Below are positions 47,101 through 55,726 of a stretch of 64,000 nt of DNA, piece by piece. Origin of the DNA: Parafrankia irregularis (lineage in GTDB: Bacteria; Actinomycetota; Actinomycetes; Frankiales; Frankiaceae); the NCBI RefSeq assembly GCF_001536285.1, contig NZ_FAOZ01000010.1:62001-126000 (forward strand). The letters are read 5' to 3'. Within the stretch, counting starts at the first letter, position 1, and every line of letters starts with the position of its first letter. A model generated the notes under the pieces. It worked only from the letters and a program-made list of their open reading frames with translations, was not told the origin of the DNA and did not search any database. The position numbers and the translations under genes are program-made.

Positions 47101-47514
47101 TTCGCGCCCGGCTCGTACGCGAACCTCACCGAGGCGGAGCGGCTCAACCGGCCCGCGTTCTCCCGGCTCGACGCGGGGATCAGGATCGGGCTCGGCGCCC
47201 CGGGGGCGTCCACGGCGATCCGGCGCGACGTGACGGTGGTGGAGATCCGGCTGCCGAAGCCGCCCAGCACCGGCGCGCTCGCGACCGCGTTCGCCGCCGT
47301 CACGCTTCGCGCCGCCCTGGAGCGCACCGCGCCGTCCCAGGTGCGCACGACGGCGCCGGCGTTCGGGGTGCGCGAGGAGCGGTTCGCCGTCCGCGACCGC
47401 GGTGGCGCGGTGCTGGCCGAGGACCTGTCCGTCAGCGAGGCACACCAGCGGGCCCGGCGCGCCGGCGGCGTCGCCGCGGCCAAGCGCGATCTCGTCGACC
47501 TGGGAGCGATCTGA
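44140..47514 (+). CDS. DUF6603-domain giant protein
   Basis: Protein of 1124 residues, no signal peptide or membrane span. N-terminal about 230 residues are helical. From about 380 to 870 it is a dense series of amphipathic beta strands that I match from memory to DUF6603: FGFEISGFGGLVGINRRAD near 576-594, then ALRERL, LFAEDPIRNAP, HVFGPTIQISW, GGFHPRFTPLP, SNTVQFGGQVELGY, FDICADVRIQL. The strand pattern recalls large beta-barrel or lipid-transfer-like folds. The C-terminal 250 residues are different and Pro/Ala-rich. Translation is coupled on both sides by one-base stop/start overlaps (TGATG). Function unknown for the family. Confidence 0.8.
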   Translation: MAEKSLIEVISAAFADAMRSALDGTNPALPPLSPPDAAGARAAIEQLADRAGGVTDAADPVAWLQALESWRDTASDVADRAFTGPNPAEQAFVRFLTERMPRTAAFLALTGVISHTPDGPARVDRPKLRALVTDPGTLVNEGLWDALLADVGLPGTGRLPAVLVGLLLLAPQTVLALTRGDLRVAGLSAPPTAQPGPWRVFREATEGWISITVPIGDPADPQPNPRDMFDWAADLTPDLSGTLAIRSQRHDLGGGKRRTVFEMWLALAAEEDRWQYDFGSGWYLRVEPGLTGGFGYDGSWHGAFRQFALDPARLPGPGDPVEVTFGRELDAGAPDIAFGPPYDTRLVLRDLGLFLRLREDHPVVEVGLFLHGLSAVLTNRWFRTFGVTDTVFRDGIRLDLDLDLAYVEGRGVVLGLSSGLDVTLGIDAEFGKNAPVGFKLHSIRIHVPVRATEDSFDVRAEVRFHISTHLGPVSLVADGLGGWVGYWSEDDTRKYVGLLPPTGAGLEISAGPFTGGGYLDFTGGPNERFGGVIHVKVGTFEVTAFGLHELTGEPGAANRPTSVIVVLGVRFSPGIPLGFGFEISGFGGLVGINRRADTDALRERLTSGAAGNVLFAEDPIRNAPRLLDDLDHLFPRNAGTHVFGPTIQISWLNIAGHKVFRFDVGLFFEFPGPRRIVLLGSARAQLPPLAGGPHLIDIRFDIVGFVDFPKRIVEVDATLINSSVMEIFHLTGDLAFRIAWGDHPYLLLSFGGFHPRFTPLPAQFPELARLALTVKPGKLPGGVFFRAEAYLAITSNTVQFGGQVELGYKAGPLNLIGFVALDALIQFTPFHFEVTISAGVRLRWKSTNLAGVRLEGTLSGPGPFTISGKACFEILWFDICADVRIQLGSSGQPTAPPVSSVVQALRPQLTEPANLTALDGDDNEVIQARRPAAAGGHPLVSPLGALSWAQKRTPLGLTLDRFDGVPLAAPQRVVVESPRAAGPEQDWFAPGSYANLTEAERLNRPAFSRLDAGIRIGLGAPGASTAIRRDVTVVEIRLPKPPSTGALATAFAAVTLRAALERTAPSQVRTTAPAFGVREERFAVRDRGGAVLAEDLSVSEAHQRARRAGGVAAAKRDLVDLGAI

Positions 47515-50195
47515 TGGCTGTGCGTCTGGACTTCTACGCCTGGCGCCGGTCCACCGTCTTCGAGGCGGTGGCCACCCCGGCGCTCACCCCGGCCGGCCGG
47601 CTCACCGGGCGCGTCCCGCTGACGTTGCGCAACACCGAGCGGCTGGGCGACACGGCCACCGAGAGCGTCGTGTTCGACCTGCTCGGCCCCGGCGACGTCG
47701 GCGGCCTGAAGCCGGCGGCCGTGCGGCGCGTCGTCCCGGCGCCCGGGTCGACGGAGGCGGAGAACACCAAGTGCGCCTACGTCGAGTTCAGCGCCCCGGA
47801 CCTGCCCTGGCGGTACACCCCGCGCCTCGCCGCGGGACGTCAGCTCGCCCCCTGGCTCGTCCTGGTCGTCGGGACGCCGGAGGAGATCGTGCCGCAGCCC
47901 GGCGGAACGGTCGCGATCAGCGCCAGCGCCCTGGGGGCGCACCGGCTCGTCGAGTCCCCCCGGTGGGCCCATGTGCAGGACGACGTCGACCATCCCGGCC
48001 AGCGGCTGGTGTCGCGGCTGCTCTCCCCGCGCCCGCTCGCCGGGAACACCGGCCACCGCGCGGTCATCGTCCCCGCGTTCACGCCGAACGGCGCGCCCGC
48101 CTGGGCCGACGGCTCCCCCGGGGTGACCGTGACGCTGCTCTACTCCTGGGAGTTCACGACGGCGCCGGCGGGTGACTTCCCCACCCTCGCGGCCCGGCTG
48201 CGGCCGCACTCCGGCGACGCCACGCTCGGCCGGGTGGCGCTGGCCTACCCACTGCCGCCCTCCCCGGGCCCAGGGCCGGAGGCGCCGATCGTGCGCGGCG
48301 CGCTGGCGCCCCTCGACAGCGTGGACGTCGACATCCCGGTGGAGATCGGCGACGACCTGGAGACGATCGCCGCACCGGTGCTCGACCCGGCCGCCGACGC
48401 GCGGCGCCCCGTCGTCTCGCTGCCGGTGTACGGCGACGCCTGGGTGGCCGACCCGACGCTTGCCCTGTGGTCGGCGCAGTTCCGCCGCGACCCGAGGCAC
48501 CGGGCCGTCGCCGGCCTCGGCGCGAAGGCGGGCATCGACGAGCAGGACAAGATCGTGGACGCCGCGGTGGCCCAGGCCGGGGCGCTCGCCGCGGCGTCCG
48601 AGCGGATCAGGGCGCTGACGGCGGGGCTGGCCGCGGCCTCGGCGCTGTGGAACCGCCGGCTGCCGCAGGACCGGCTCCGCCGCCTGGTCGTCTTCGGGCC
48701 GGCCCTGCGCGGCATGCAGACGCAGACCGGCACCGTGCTCGACCGGGCGACGGGTGGGGCGCGCCCGCTGCCGCCCGCGATCTTCTCCGCGGCCGCGCGG
48801 CGGGTCCTGCGCCCCGGCCCGGCGCGCACCCGGCACGCCGCCGACGGCGCGACCGACCCGCGGGCCGTGCTGGAGGTGGCCAACCGGTGCGCCGAGCCGC
48901 CGCCCCGCGCGCCGGACGGCCTGCCACACAGCGACCACCTCAGTGAAGTCGTCGGGGTCCGCAACCTCGACAAGGTGCTGCGAGCGGCTGCCGGGACGGG
49001 CCGGGTGCCCGTCAGACGGCTGCGCGACCTTGTCGGCGCCTTCGACCGCAGCCCCTACAGCGCCTCCACCGTCGGGTTCTTCGAGCAGGTCATGCGGCAG
49101 ATCCTCGACCGGGTCGAGGCGGGCCGGCCGATCCCGCTGTTCGATGTGCTGACCGTCCTCGAACCGCGCGACGGCCATCCGCTCCCGGAGCAGGACCTGC
49201 TGATCGCCCTGCGTGCCCTGCTGTCCGAACGGCCCGACGACGAGTACGACACCCCGGTGCTGGACGACCTCGTCATCGAGGTGCTGACCGAGCGCCCCGA
49301 CCGCCCCTGCGACCCCGTCGACCTCGACCGGCTCGCCGACGCCGTCGCCGACGCCGTCGATCCGACGGCGCACCACCCGGTCGTCGTCGACCGGGTGCTG
49401 GACACCATCGACGGCCTCGACGACCAGCCGCTCACCCCGCCGGAGCTGTCCCCGGATCTCGACATCCCCGCCTGGCAGCTGCTGCGCGACCACGATCCCG
49501 ACTGGCTGCTGCCCGGTGCCGGCACCATGCCGGTCGACCGTGTCGTCGCCGTGACGACGAACCTGGTGTTCGTCGACGCCTACCTGCTGGGGCTGAACAC
49601 CCAGATCCTCGGCGAGCTGCGGTTCCGCAACATCGCGGTGCGGGCGGGCAGCACCCCCCTGCGCCAGTTCTGGTCCCGGGCGGCGCCGGACGGCGAGAGC
49701 TTCCTGGACGACATCCACGGCGTCCACCTGTGGCCGACCGGCTCGGCGCTGGGCAGCGGCACCCACCAGCCGCCGGCCGCCGCCGGCGCCGACCTCGTCA
49801 TCGTCGCCCGGACCCCGCTGTTCCGCCGCTACCCGCACACGGTCGTCTACCTCACCCCGGCGCCGCTCGCCGGCGGCGAGCCCGACTGGGACGCCGCGCC
49901 CGACCTGGCCCAGCGCATCATCCCCAGCTTCCAGGGCTCGATCACCCCCGAGATCGTCTTCTTCGGGTTCGACCTCGACCCGGCGCTCGGCGGGCAGCAC
50001 TGGGTGGTGTTCGAGGAGCCGCCGCACGGCGTCCAGTTCTTCAGCGGCCCCCACGAAGGCCTCTCCCCGGCGCGACGTCACGTGTACACCGACCCGTTGC
50101 TTCACCTCGACGGCGCCGAGTTCGCCGACGCCGCCTACGCCGACCCCTACCGCGTGATGGTCCGCGGATCGTCACTGATTCCGGGAGCGCTGTGA
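47514..50195 (+). CDS. Conserved giant protein A of the DUF6603 cluster (unknown function)
   Basis: Protein of 893 residues, cytosolic by sequence. N-terminal half (1-300) is beta-rich: LDFYAWRRSTVFE, LRNTERLGD, LVLVVGTPEEI. The C-terminal block (about 660-893) has distinctive motifs: LPGAGTMPVDRVV, TNLVFVDAYLLGLNTQ, LRFRNIAV, TPLRQFW, RYPHTVVYLTPA, PSFQGSITPEIVFFGFDL and WVVFEEPPHGVQF. I recall the same motif order from unannotated large proteins of other bacteria but know no function. Start at ATG 47514 overlaps the DUF6603 stop by one base; its own TGA overlaps the next GTG. No nucleotide-binding or protease motif seen. Confidence 0.7.
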   Translation: MAVRLDFYAWRRSTVFEAVATPALTPAGRLTGRVPLTLRNTERLGDTATESVVFDLLGPGDVGGLKPAAVRRVVPAPGSTEAENTKCAYVEFSAPDLPWRYTPRLAAGRQLAPWLVLVVGTPEEIVPQPGGTVAISASALGAHRLVESPRWAHVQDDVDHPGQRLVSRLLSPRPLAGNTGHRAVIVPAFTPNGAPAWADGSPGVTVTLLYSWEFTTAPAGDFPTLAARLRPHSGDATLGRVALAYPLPPSPGPGPEAPIVRGALAPLDSVDVDIPVEIGDDLETIAAPVLDPAADARRPVVSLPVYGDAWVADPTLALWSAQFRRDPRHRAVAGLGAKAGIDEQDKIVDAAVAQAGALAAASERIRALTAGLAAASALWNRRLPQDRLRRLVVFGPALRGMQTQTGTVLDRATGGARPLPPAIFSAAARRVLRPGPARTRHAADGATDPRAVLEVANRCAEPPPRAPDGLPHSDHLSEVVGVRNLDKVLRAAAGTGRVPVRRLRDLVGAFDRSPYSASTVGFFEQVMRQILDRVEAGRPIPLFDVLTVLEPRDGHPLPEQDLLIALRALLSERPDDEYDTPVLDDLVIEVLTERPDRPCDPVDLDRLADAVADAVDPTAHHPVVVDRVLDTIDGLDDQPLTPPELSPDLDIPAWQLLRDHDPDWLLPGAGTMPVDRVVAVTTNLVFVDAYLLGLNTQILGELRFRNIAVRAGSTPLRQFWSRAAPDGESFLDDIHGVHLWPTGSALGSGTHQPPAAAGADLVIVARTPLFRRYPHTVVYLTPAPLAGGEPDWDAAPDLAQRIIPSFQGSITPEIVFFGFDLDPALGGQHWVVFEEPPHGVQFFSGPHEGLSPARRHVYTDPLLHLDGAEFADAAYADPYRVMVRGSSLIPGAL

Positions 50196-53100
50196 GCACG
50201 CCGATCATCGGGGTTCTGCTGCCACTGCGGCTGGAGACACGGTTCGCCGAACCCGACGCCCCGGGAGCCGGCTGGCGGCTCAAGGTCCGGGTTGTGCCCG
50301 ACGCGGCCAGCCTCGACCGGCACAACCCGCTGCCGCTGGACAGCGAGCTCGACGCGGTCGAGGCGCTGTGGCAGGCGGTGGACGGCGGTGTCGACGCCCT
50401 GGCCACCGAGCACGGCCGGGCGCAGTGGCAGGCGTTCGCCGCGCAGGTCGGCGCCGCCCGCGGCGCCTGGCTGGCCCGCTCGTTCCCCGCCGAGCCCGCC
50501 CCCGGCGGTGGCTGGCGGATCACCCGGCCCGCGGCGACCAGCGAGCCGCTGACCTTCGCCCGGGTCGCCGGCCTGCCGAAGACCCTGCAGCTGTGGCTCG
50601 GCCGCGGCGGCGGCGCGCCGGTCCGGATCGCCGAGCTCACCGTCGACCGCGACCGGCTCGCGCTCGACCCACCCGACCCGGAGACCGGCCAGGCCCGCTG
50701 GTGGACGTCCTTCAAGGAGGCCGAGCAGGTCCAGCTCGGCACCACAATCGACCTCGGGCCGGACCGGCCCGACGACATCGACGTCCTCTACGTGGTCGGC
50801 CTCGGCGAGGAGTCTCCCGCCGACCTGTTCGCCGCACACCGCGACGCCGGCATCCTCGGCGTCGCCGCGCTGGGAACCGCCACCAACAGTGTGGACGGCG
50901 CCCCGACGACGGATCTCGCCCGCGACCCCGAGGTGTGGCGCACCCTGCTCACCGCGCCGCCGCCGCAGCCCGGCGCGGAGGCGGTCAGCGCGGCGCTCAC
51001 CGGGAAGGACACCGCCCTCGGGCCACTGCCCGGCGGCGAGACCGACCACCGGCCGGTCAACCAGGCACTGGTCGGCAGCCTCTGGTCGGTCCTGTGGGGC
51101 CACTGGGTCAAGGACGTGTGGCTGGACGGCAAGGGCCTCGAGCTCGGGGCATGGGCCTACGACCACCTCGCCCCGGAGGGCCCGTTACCGCCGATCCGGA
51201 TCGGGGACCAGCCGTACGGTGTGCTGCCGGTCTCGGCGCCCTCCCGCTGGGTCACCGCGCCCGGCGACCCGGCCGTGGAGAAGCATGTGCTGCGGGTCGG
51301 GCTCGGCGCCCGCGACGTCGCCGCGACGGCGGCCGAGGCGGCCGGCACGATCGTCGGCGCCGACACCGCGCGGCTGCTCGACCTGATCGGCCGGGTTCCG
51401 GCCTCCCGCGGCTACGCCTGGCGGTGGGCGCTGCCACTGGAACTGCTCTACCTGCTCGAATGGGCCTACGGGGACGGCGTGCCCTGGGCGCGGCTGCAGA
51501 AATGGTGGGACGAGACCGCCGTCCGCGCGACGAAGATCGCGGACCGGTCACCGTCCCGGCGCTACGCCACGCTCGGCGAGCCGCAGGACCTCACGCTGCC
51601 ACTCGTCGTGCCGACCAACCTCACCGACGGCAGGGCACTGGACAAGCTGATCGAGATCCTGCTCGACGTGCCACCGAAGGAGCTCGCCTCCCCCCGGATC
51701 CTCGACGAGGTGTTCCGGCCGATGCCCGACAGCCTGCTGTTCCGGCTGTTGCTGCACGCGCGCCTGGTGGACACCGCCGAGGTGGTCCGGTTCACGGTCG
51801 AGGCCAGCGGACCCGCGCTGGAGCCGATCGAGGCCCCCGACTCCGAGCCGACCCGGCTGGCCAGGTGGGCCTCCCAGTTCAACGACGCGATGGTGGGCTC
51901 CGACCCGGCGAGCCTGCTGTTCCGGATCGGGCGGGAGGCACTCGGCGCGCTGCCGGGCCTGGACCCGGCGGTCGTCGAACGCGTCCTGCGGGCGACGCTC
52001 GACACGGCCTCGCACCGGATCGACCCCTGGCTCACCGGGGTGGTGACCCGGCGGCTGCGGGAGCTGACGGCCGCGGTGGAGCCGGCGCGGTTCCAGCTCG
52101 GCGCCTACGGGTGGGTGGACGCGCCCCGCCCCCGTGACCCGGCGGCTCCCCCGCCACCCGCCGAATACCTGCACGCGCCGTCCATGGAGCAGGCGCTGAC
52201 CGCCGCGGTTCTTCGCGACCGCGCGCTGTCCGACGCGGAACCCGCCCGCTGGCAGATGGACGTCGACAGCGACCGGGTACGGCTCGTCGAGGAACTGGCG
52301 GAGCAGGTCCGGCTCGGCAGCCACCTCACCGAGGTCCTCGGCCGCGCGGTGGAGCGCGCGGTGGCGGCCCAGGCCGACGTCGAACGGCTCCGGGCGCAGT
52401 TCCCGATCCGGGTCGAACACACCGGCCGCCGGGTCTGCGACGGTCAGGCGGTCCTCGACCGGTACGTCACGAACCCGGCCGATCTGGGCCTCACCGGGGC
52501 CCAGATCGACGCGCTGGCACCGCTCGCGCACGCCGTGGACACCTATGGCGACCTGCTGGTCGCCGAGGCCGTCCACCACGTCGTCTCCGGCCGCGGCGCG
52601 ATGGCGGCGACGGCGATGGAGGCCGCCGCGGGGCTCGCCGCACCCCCCACGCTGGAGGTGCTGCGCACCCGGCGGGGCGGGCGCATCGCGCGCACCACCG
52701 TCGTGGCCGCGCTGCCCGCCGCCGCTGGCCCGCCGGCACCGGACGCCTTCACCAGCCCCGGGGTGCTGGCCGAGCCGGCCGTCGCGGCCTTCCTCGAAGC
52801 CCAGACCGGCGCGCCGGGCACGGACCCGTGGCGCTGGGAGGCACTCGACACCGCCGACCAGCCACTCGGCCCGGTCACCCTTGCCGACCTCGGTCTGACG
52901 CCCGTCGACACGCTGTCGCTGTCGGCTGTGAACCTGTACGAGCTCGCGCTCGCCGCCGTCGAGGGAGCGGCCCGACTCGAACCGGCCGCCCTGCCCGCCC
53001 AGGCCGCGGCCCAGCGGCTGGCCGACATCCTCGGCAGCCGCCCGGTGCTGCCGGAGGATCTCGTCACCGGTGGGCCGGCGGCGCCTGGCACGGAGGCGGC

Positions 53101-54040
53101 GCTCGCTTCGCTGCAGGCAGGCGTCCAGGCCGAGCTGCACGGCCGGTACAGCGCCGTGCACGCGCTCGCGGACGACCTGCGGACGTGGCTGGTGGCGGCG
53201 GCCGCCGACCCCGCCGACCACGCTGCGGCACTGGTCGGCGCGGCCCGCTGGGGTATCACCCCGCTGCGCGCGGACGGCGCGCCGACCGCGACGCTCGTGG
53301 CCCGCGCGGCGGCGGCGCTGTCCGAACGACTGGCGAAGGCACCTTCGCCGGCCGCCGCGGCCGCGCTCGCGCCGGCGGCGCTGGCCAGCGCGCTGGCGGA
53401 ACTGGTCTCGCCGGAAGGACGCCTGCCCATCCTGTCCCGGCTGCCGCTGGACCAGCTACCGACCGCTCTGGTCCCCGACGTCGCCGGGCCGGCCGCGCTC
53501 GACCCGTACTGGCTCGAGGTCGTCTCGCCCGTCCGCGCGCACCTGGCCCGGTTCGAGGCGTACCAGCTCAGCAGGCACGTCTGGGGACTGCGCCCGCTCG
53601 CCGCGTGGACGAACCGGCCGGGCGACCCGTGGCAGCGCGAACCCCTGCCCGACGCCGACGCGCCCCCGGTGGACAACCACCTGCTCGCGGCGTTCGGCCC
53701 GGCCGGGGCGCTGGACCCGGCCGCCGGCCCGGCCCGGCCCGTCGCGCTCGGCCTGGTGGACTCGTTCAGCGAGGTCATCCCGGCCACCGACCACACGACG
53801 ACGGTCGCCTTCCACGTGGATGCGCCGGCGTCGCGGGCACCGCAGGCCGTGCTGATCGCCGTCCCGCCGGATGTCGACGTTCCGCTCGACACCGAGGCGC
53901 TCGTCGACGTCCTCGCCGACACCCGCCGGCTGGTCCGGGCCCGCGCGGCCGCCCCGCCGGACCTGGACGCGCTGGCCGCGGGCACCCCGTCCGTGCTGCT
54001 GCCAGCGCACCAGCCCACCGGCATCAGCCTCACGAAGTAA
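50192..54040 (+). CDS. Conserved giant protein B of the DUF6603 cluster (unknown function)
   Basis: Protein of 1282 residues from the GTG at 50192, inside a GTGA overlap with the previous stop; the open frame further upstream is not used. It starts IIGVLLPLRLETRF, a strand typical of this group. Other landmarks: DIDVLYVVGLGEESPADLF (about 190-210), PIRIGDQPYGVLPVSAPSRW (about 332-351), YLHAPSMEQALTAAVLRDRAL (about 658-678), WQMDVDSDRVRL, and a helical, Ala-rich C-terminal half with a final NRPGDPWQREPLP and LGLVDSFSEVIP. No transmembrane span, no signal. I recall the QPYGVLPV and HAPSxxQAxTAAVLR motifs from equally unannotated giant proteins. Function unknown. Confidence 0.7.
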   Translation: MSTPIIGVLLPLRLETRFAEPDAPGAGWRLKVRVVPDAASLDRHNPLPLDSELDAVEALWQAVDGGVDALATEHGRAQWQAFAAQVGAARGAWLARSFPAEPAPGGGWRITRPAATSEPLTFARVAGLPKTLQLWLGRGGGAPVRIAELTVDRDRLALDPPDPETGQARWWTSFKEAEQVQLGTTIDLGPDRPDDIDVLYVVGLGEESPADLFAAHRDAGILGVAALGTATNSVDGAPTTDLARDPEVWRTLLTAPPPQPGAEAVSAALTGKDTALGPLPGGETDHRPVNQALVGSLWSVLWGHWVKDVWLDGKGLELGAWAYDHLAPEGPLPPIRIGDQPYGVLPVSAPSRWVTAPGDPAVEKHVLRVGLGARDVAATAAEAAGTIVGADTARLLDLIGRVPASRGYAWRWALPLELLYLLEWAYGDGVPWARLQKWWDETAVRATKIADRSPSRRYATLGEPQDLTLPLVVPTNLTDGRALDKLIEILLDVPPKELASPRILDEVFRPMPDSLLFRLLLHARLVDTAEVVRFTVEASGPALEPIEAPDSEPTRLARWASQFNDAMVGSDPASLLFRIGREALGALPGLDPAVVERVLRATLDTASHRIDPWLTGVVTRRLRELTAAVEPARFQLGAYGWVDAPRPRDPAAPPPPAEYLHAPSMEQALTAAVLRDRALSDAEPARWQMDVDSDRVRLVEELAEQVRLGSHLTEVLGRAVERAVAAQADVERLRAQFPIRVEHTGRRVCDGQAVLDRYVTNPADLGLTGAQIDALAPLAHAVDTYGDLLVAEAVHHVVSGRGAMAATAMEAAAGLAAPPTLEVLRTRRGGRIARTTVVAALPAAAGPPAPDAFTSPGVLAEPAVAAFLEAQTGAPGTDPWRWEALDTADQPLGPVTLADLGLTPVDTLSLSAVNLYELALAAVEGAARLEPAALPAQAAAQRLADILGSRPVLPEDLVTGGPAAPGTEAALASLQAGVQAELHGRYSAVHALADDLRTWLVAAAADPADHAAALVGAARWGITPLRADGAPTATLVARAAAALSERLAKAPSPAAAAALAPAALASALAELVSPEGRLPILSRLPLDQLPTALVPDVAGPAALDPYWLEVVSPVRAHLARFEAYQLSRHVWGLRPLAAWTNRPGDPWQREPLPDADAPPVDNHLLAAFGPAGALDPAAGPARPVALGLVDSFSEVIPATDHTTTVAFHVDAPASRAPQAVLIAVPPDVDVPLDTEALVDVLADTRRLVRARAAAPPDLDALAAGTPSVLLPAHQPTGISLTK

Positions 54041-54080
54041 GGGAGCGGACAGTGCTGCAGCGGACGGTGCGGAGCGCCTC

Positions 54081-55646
54081 ATGACGCGATTCGATCTGGG
54101 ACGTCGGCTGGAGCCGATCCGCCCCGTGACGGACCTCGGCCGTGGGTTCCGCGCCGAGATCGCGGACCCGGCGTGGTTCCTGGCCCGGCAGTGGCACCTC
54201 GGCGAGCACCAGGGCGAGGACGCCGCCTCCCCCACCCTCGTACGCCACGTGGCCGCGCATCACCCGGTCGACCCGCTGCTGCCGCCGGCGACCGACCCCG
54301 ACCAGGCGACGGATCCCGCGGTCGTGCCCGCCGAGGCGATCATCGAGGCGGAGTCCGACGAATGGTGGACACCGGGCCGCCGGATCCGCGTCGGCCGTGA
54401 CCTCGCGACGTCCAGGCCGGCGCTGCTGGCCGACACCAGCCTGCGGCTCGCCGGGCTCCCACCGCCCTACGACGCTCTCGACGGCACCGGCGTCGACGGC
54501 CTCACGGCCTACCGGCGACGCGCCGAGCTCGGCCTGACGGCGGCCGACTTCCCCGGCGTGCCGACCGTCCCCGCCGCCGACCTGTGGGATCCCGCCGAGT
54601 TCGTGCACACCGCCGAGTTCACCAGCGGTGGTGTGGCCCTTCAGGTACCTCGCCATCGGGGCGGGGACGTCGACTGGTACTCGGTCCAGGCCAAGGAGCC
54701 GCCCGCTCCGGGCAGCGGCCCGGAGGTGCTGCGGGAGGTGCTGCCCAGCCGGCTGAAGTACCCGGGCGCGCCGCATCCCCGCTGGTGGCAGATCGAGAAC
54801 GCGCACGTCGACATCGGCGGCTTCCCGCCGGACCGCAGCCACCTGGCGACCATGCTGCTGATCGACCTGGTGATGTCCCACGCCGACGACTGGTTCAGCT
54901 TCCCGGTGGAGGCGAGCGCCGGGACCCTGGTCACACTGCGGGAAGTCGTCGTCGTGAACTCGTTCGACGAGGAGATCGTGCTGACGGCACCGGCGGACTG
55001 GAGCCTGTTCCGCATCACCGGCCTCGAACCCTCCACCCTCGCCATCTGGCCGACGGCGGTGACGCCGCTGAGCGACCGGCCCGTCGACGACGTCGCCGTC
55101 GGCCTCGACGAGGACGCGAACCTGCTGTGGGCCGTCGAGCACCGGGCCGCCGGCCGCGACCTGGCACCCGTCGCCGCAGCCACCGGCTCCACGTCGCCAC
55201 CGGAGGGGCCACCGGATGGCCCCCCGCAGGCACCCGACACCTCCGGCGAGGTGCTCGGCAGCGAGCCCGTCAGCTACGCCTACCGGCCGAGCACGACGCT
55301 GCCCCGGTACTGGCACCCCTACCCGGTGCGCGAGGTCGACGGGCGGCGGCGCTTCGTCCAGGGGCAGCTGCGGGACCTGGAGGCACGCCCGCCGGTGCCG
55401 ATGCCCGCGCCGGTCAGCCCGCTGCTCGAGGACCCACACGCGCCGGCCGACGGGCCCGCGCACCAGATCGAGCCGGCCGCGCTCCCGACGACCGGCGTGC
55501 GGCTGCAGCGGCAGTGGAAGCTGGCCAGGCGGACCGACGGCCGCCCCGTGCTGTGGATGCAGCGCCAGCAGCTGCCGTTGATCGGCCCACCGGTCTCCGG
55601 GCTGCGCTTCGACATCGCCGAGGCCCGGCACCCTTCCGCCGGCTGA
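54081..55646 (+). CDS. Conserved protein C of the DUF6603 cluster (unknown function)
   Basis: Protein of 521 residues. ATG at 54081 has GGAG six bases upstream, 40 bp after the previous stop. N-terminus FDLGRRLEPIRP, then DPAWFLARQWHLGEHQGEDA, an acidic/aromatic segment also met in homologues. Central HPRWWQIENAHVDIGGFPPD and MSHADDWFSFPVE with a following VVVVNSFDEEIVL strand, then NLLWAVEHRAAGRD. C-terminal ALPTTGVRLQRQWKLARR. Trp/His-rich motifs suggest a compact binding domain. The same order (WWxxExAxVDxGxxxPxxxxxA, NDWFxxPV, LxWAVE) is, to my memory, conserved in homologues beside proteins like A and B. Function unknown. Confidence 0.7.
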   Translation: MTRFDLGRRLEPIRPVTDLGRGFRAEIADPAWFLARQWHLGEHQGEDAASPTLVRHVAAHHPVDPLLPPATDPDQATDPAVVPAEAIIEAESDEWWTPGRRIRVGRDLATSRPALLADTSLRLAGLPPPYDALDGTGVDGLTAYRRRAELGLTAADFPGVPTVPAADLWDPAEFVHTAEFTSGGVALQVPRHRGGDVDWYSVQAKEPPAPGSGPEVLREVLPSRLKYPGAPHPRWWQIENAHVDIGGFPPDRSHLATMLLIDLVMSHADDWFSFPVEASAGTLVTLREVVVVNSFDEEIVLTAPADWSLFRITGLEPSTLAIWPTAVTPLSDRPVDDVAVGLDEDANLLWAVEHRAAGRDLAPVAAATGSTSPPEGPPDGPPQAPDTSGEVLGSEPVSYAYRPSTTLPRYWHPYPVREVDGRRRFVQGQLRDLEARPPVPMPAPVSPLLEDPHAPADGPAHQIEPAALPTTGVRLQRQWKLARRTDGRPVLWMQRQQLPLIGPPVSGLRFDIAEARHPSAG

Positions 55647-55726
55647 GGCCGGCTGAGGCCGGGGACCGCTCCTGCGGTAACCGTCGGAAAACCGACCGGC
55701 ATCCTGTCGCGTTGGCTTCAGCCCAC

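Noticed and set aside
44152-50105. Two very long open frames on the - strand (about 1097 and 1181 codons) opposite the giant-protein genes
   Set aside because: They are mirror frames of strong + strand genes, produced by high G/C at third positions. Their products are Arg/Gly/Asp-rich without domain motifs.
41891-55646. Reading the giant-protein cluster as an extracellular contractile injection system
   Set aside because: No sheath, tube, baseplate, spike or AAA+ ATPase gene is present in the window. Size alone is not evidence.
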